In this document: positions 23,703-24,255 of the stretch, piece after piece
How the letters are laid out: every line of letters begins with the position of its first letter
Numbering within the stretch: position 1 is the first letter of the stretch
Origin: a virus
Direction: 5' to 3' (one strand)
DNA: 24,255 nucleotides
Virus record (IMG/VR): IMGVR_UViG_3300044939_000143
Location: 1-24,255 of that record
Made by a program: the position numbers and the translations under genes
Notes under the pieces: generated by a model
Databases searched by the model: none
What the model was told of the DNA's origin: nothing
Seen by the model: only the letters and a program-made list of their open reading frames with translations

Positions 23703-24255
23703 CCAAACCAATTGTGTTGCGATTAACCAACAAAAGCGGCACGTCATTTACCATAGACGTGACAGCGCTCCAACTTAGCGACAACCTCAGCGAGCGTGAC
23801 TTTTATGTGCTTCACAACGGCGAAGACAAAACCAACCTCTACACAAAAACCAGTCAAACAACCCTAACCTACAATGGACCAAACGTGGCATCTGGAACCA
23901 TCATCCAAACGGCTAGGCAAACAATTGTGCAACCAGCTGATGTCACCTTTCTTTCTGTGTCAACAGCAGCTGATTTGACACTGGCATTAACCAAACTAAA
24001 AAAAGCTGCAGAAGAAATTGAAGCTCACACCAACTTTGTTATTGACCAATTAAATGCAGGCAGCATTAGCTTGCGACCTTCACCAGTCATAAATGAAGCC
24101 TATGGAAGCAGTTGGGATGGAGACACAATATCTGCCCCTAGCCGCAACAGCGTGTATCAGCGCCTAAATCAGCTCTTTACTGGCTCAAACCAACTCACAG
24201 GCACCTATGACATAACAAGTGGCTCTGTGTTGGTTCCAACTCAAGCTAATTCAAA
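23699..24255 (+). CDS. gp17-like tail fibre, N-terminal part (3' end outside window)
   Basis: The frame starts at the ATG overlapping the previous stop (ATGA) and is open for 185 codons to the window end. The N-terminus matches the T7 gp17 tail-attachment domain in pattern: a beta-rich opening (LTNKSGTSFTIDV), then RDFYVLHNGEDKTNLYT, LTYNGPNVASGTIIQTAR, QPADVTFLSVSTAADL, and a helix (LKKAAEEIEAHTNF) in the place of the coiled-coil neck. This domain fixes the fibre to the tail; the receptor-binding part would lie beyond the window. The gene is the last of the visible late block. Confidence 0.82.
   Translation, partial: MTKPIVLRLTNKSGTSFTIDVTALQLSDNLSERDFYVLHNGEDKTNLYTKTSQTTLTYNGPNVASGTIIQTARQTIVQPADVTFLSVSTAADLTLALTKLKKAAEEIEAHTNFVIDQLNAGSISLRPSPVINEAYGSSWDGDTISAPSRNSVYQRLNQLFTGSNQLTGTYDITSGSVLVPTQANS

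Overview
The window is part of a podovirus (T7-like short-tailed phage) genome that infects a phycobilisome-containing cyanobacterium. Podovirus: one strand carries the end of a family A DNA polymerase, gp14-like and peptidoglycan-cutting ejection proteins, a gp12-like nozzle protein, large terminase, portal, scaffold, capsid, a gp11-like adaptor and a gp17-like fibre N-terminus. Cyanobacterial host: a small gene at 16860-17111 has the pattern of NblA, the phycobilisome-degradation adaptor. I see no integrase, tRNA, rRNA or CRISPR array.

Layout. 2-7827 (+): DNA polymerase C-terminus, 346-aa ejection protein, 1051-aa ejection protein with an M23 peptidase and a transglycosylase-like domain, and a 912-aa tail nozzle protein. 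7828-10373: a GC-rich island whose three genes all lie on the minus strand. They are a 198-aa protein made of two copies of one 78-residue domain, a 142-aa protein with a very acidic tail, and an HNH endonuclease. The first two form an operon; the HNH gene is its own cassette. Two consensus-type sigma-70 promoters with almost identical Shine-Dalgarno leaders drive these units. Seven copies of a degenerate 27-bp repeat flank the two-gene operon, five of them spaced every 37-40 bp. 10374-24255 (+): a coiled-coil protein in the small-terminase position, terL, portal, scaffold, capsid, adaptor, nblA, a 1175-aa protein with an ADP-ribosyltransferase-like domain, a 1042-aa ejection protein, and the tail fibre, which runs off the window.

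How it fits together. The plus-strand genes package DNA, build the particle and eject DNA through the cell wall. Genes are tightly packed, with ATGA-type, 13-nt and 53-nt overlaps, which suggests long late transcripts and translational coupling. nblA sits inside this late block, so host antenna breakdown would be timed with virion production. The ART-like protein is placed among ejection proteins and may enter the host with the DNA. The island looks as if it is read by host RNA polymerase and differs in composition and codon use from the rest, so it is probably a separately acquired or early-expressed module.

Limits: family calls come from motifs read by eye. No database search, structure prediction or alignment program was run.
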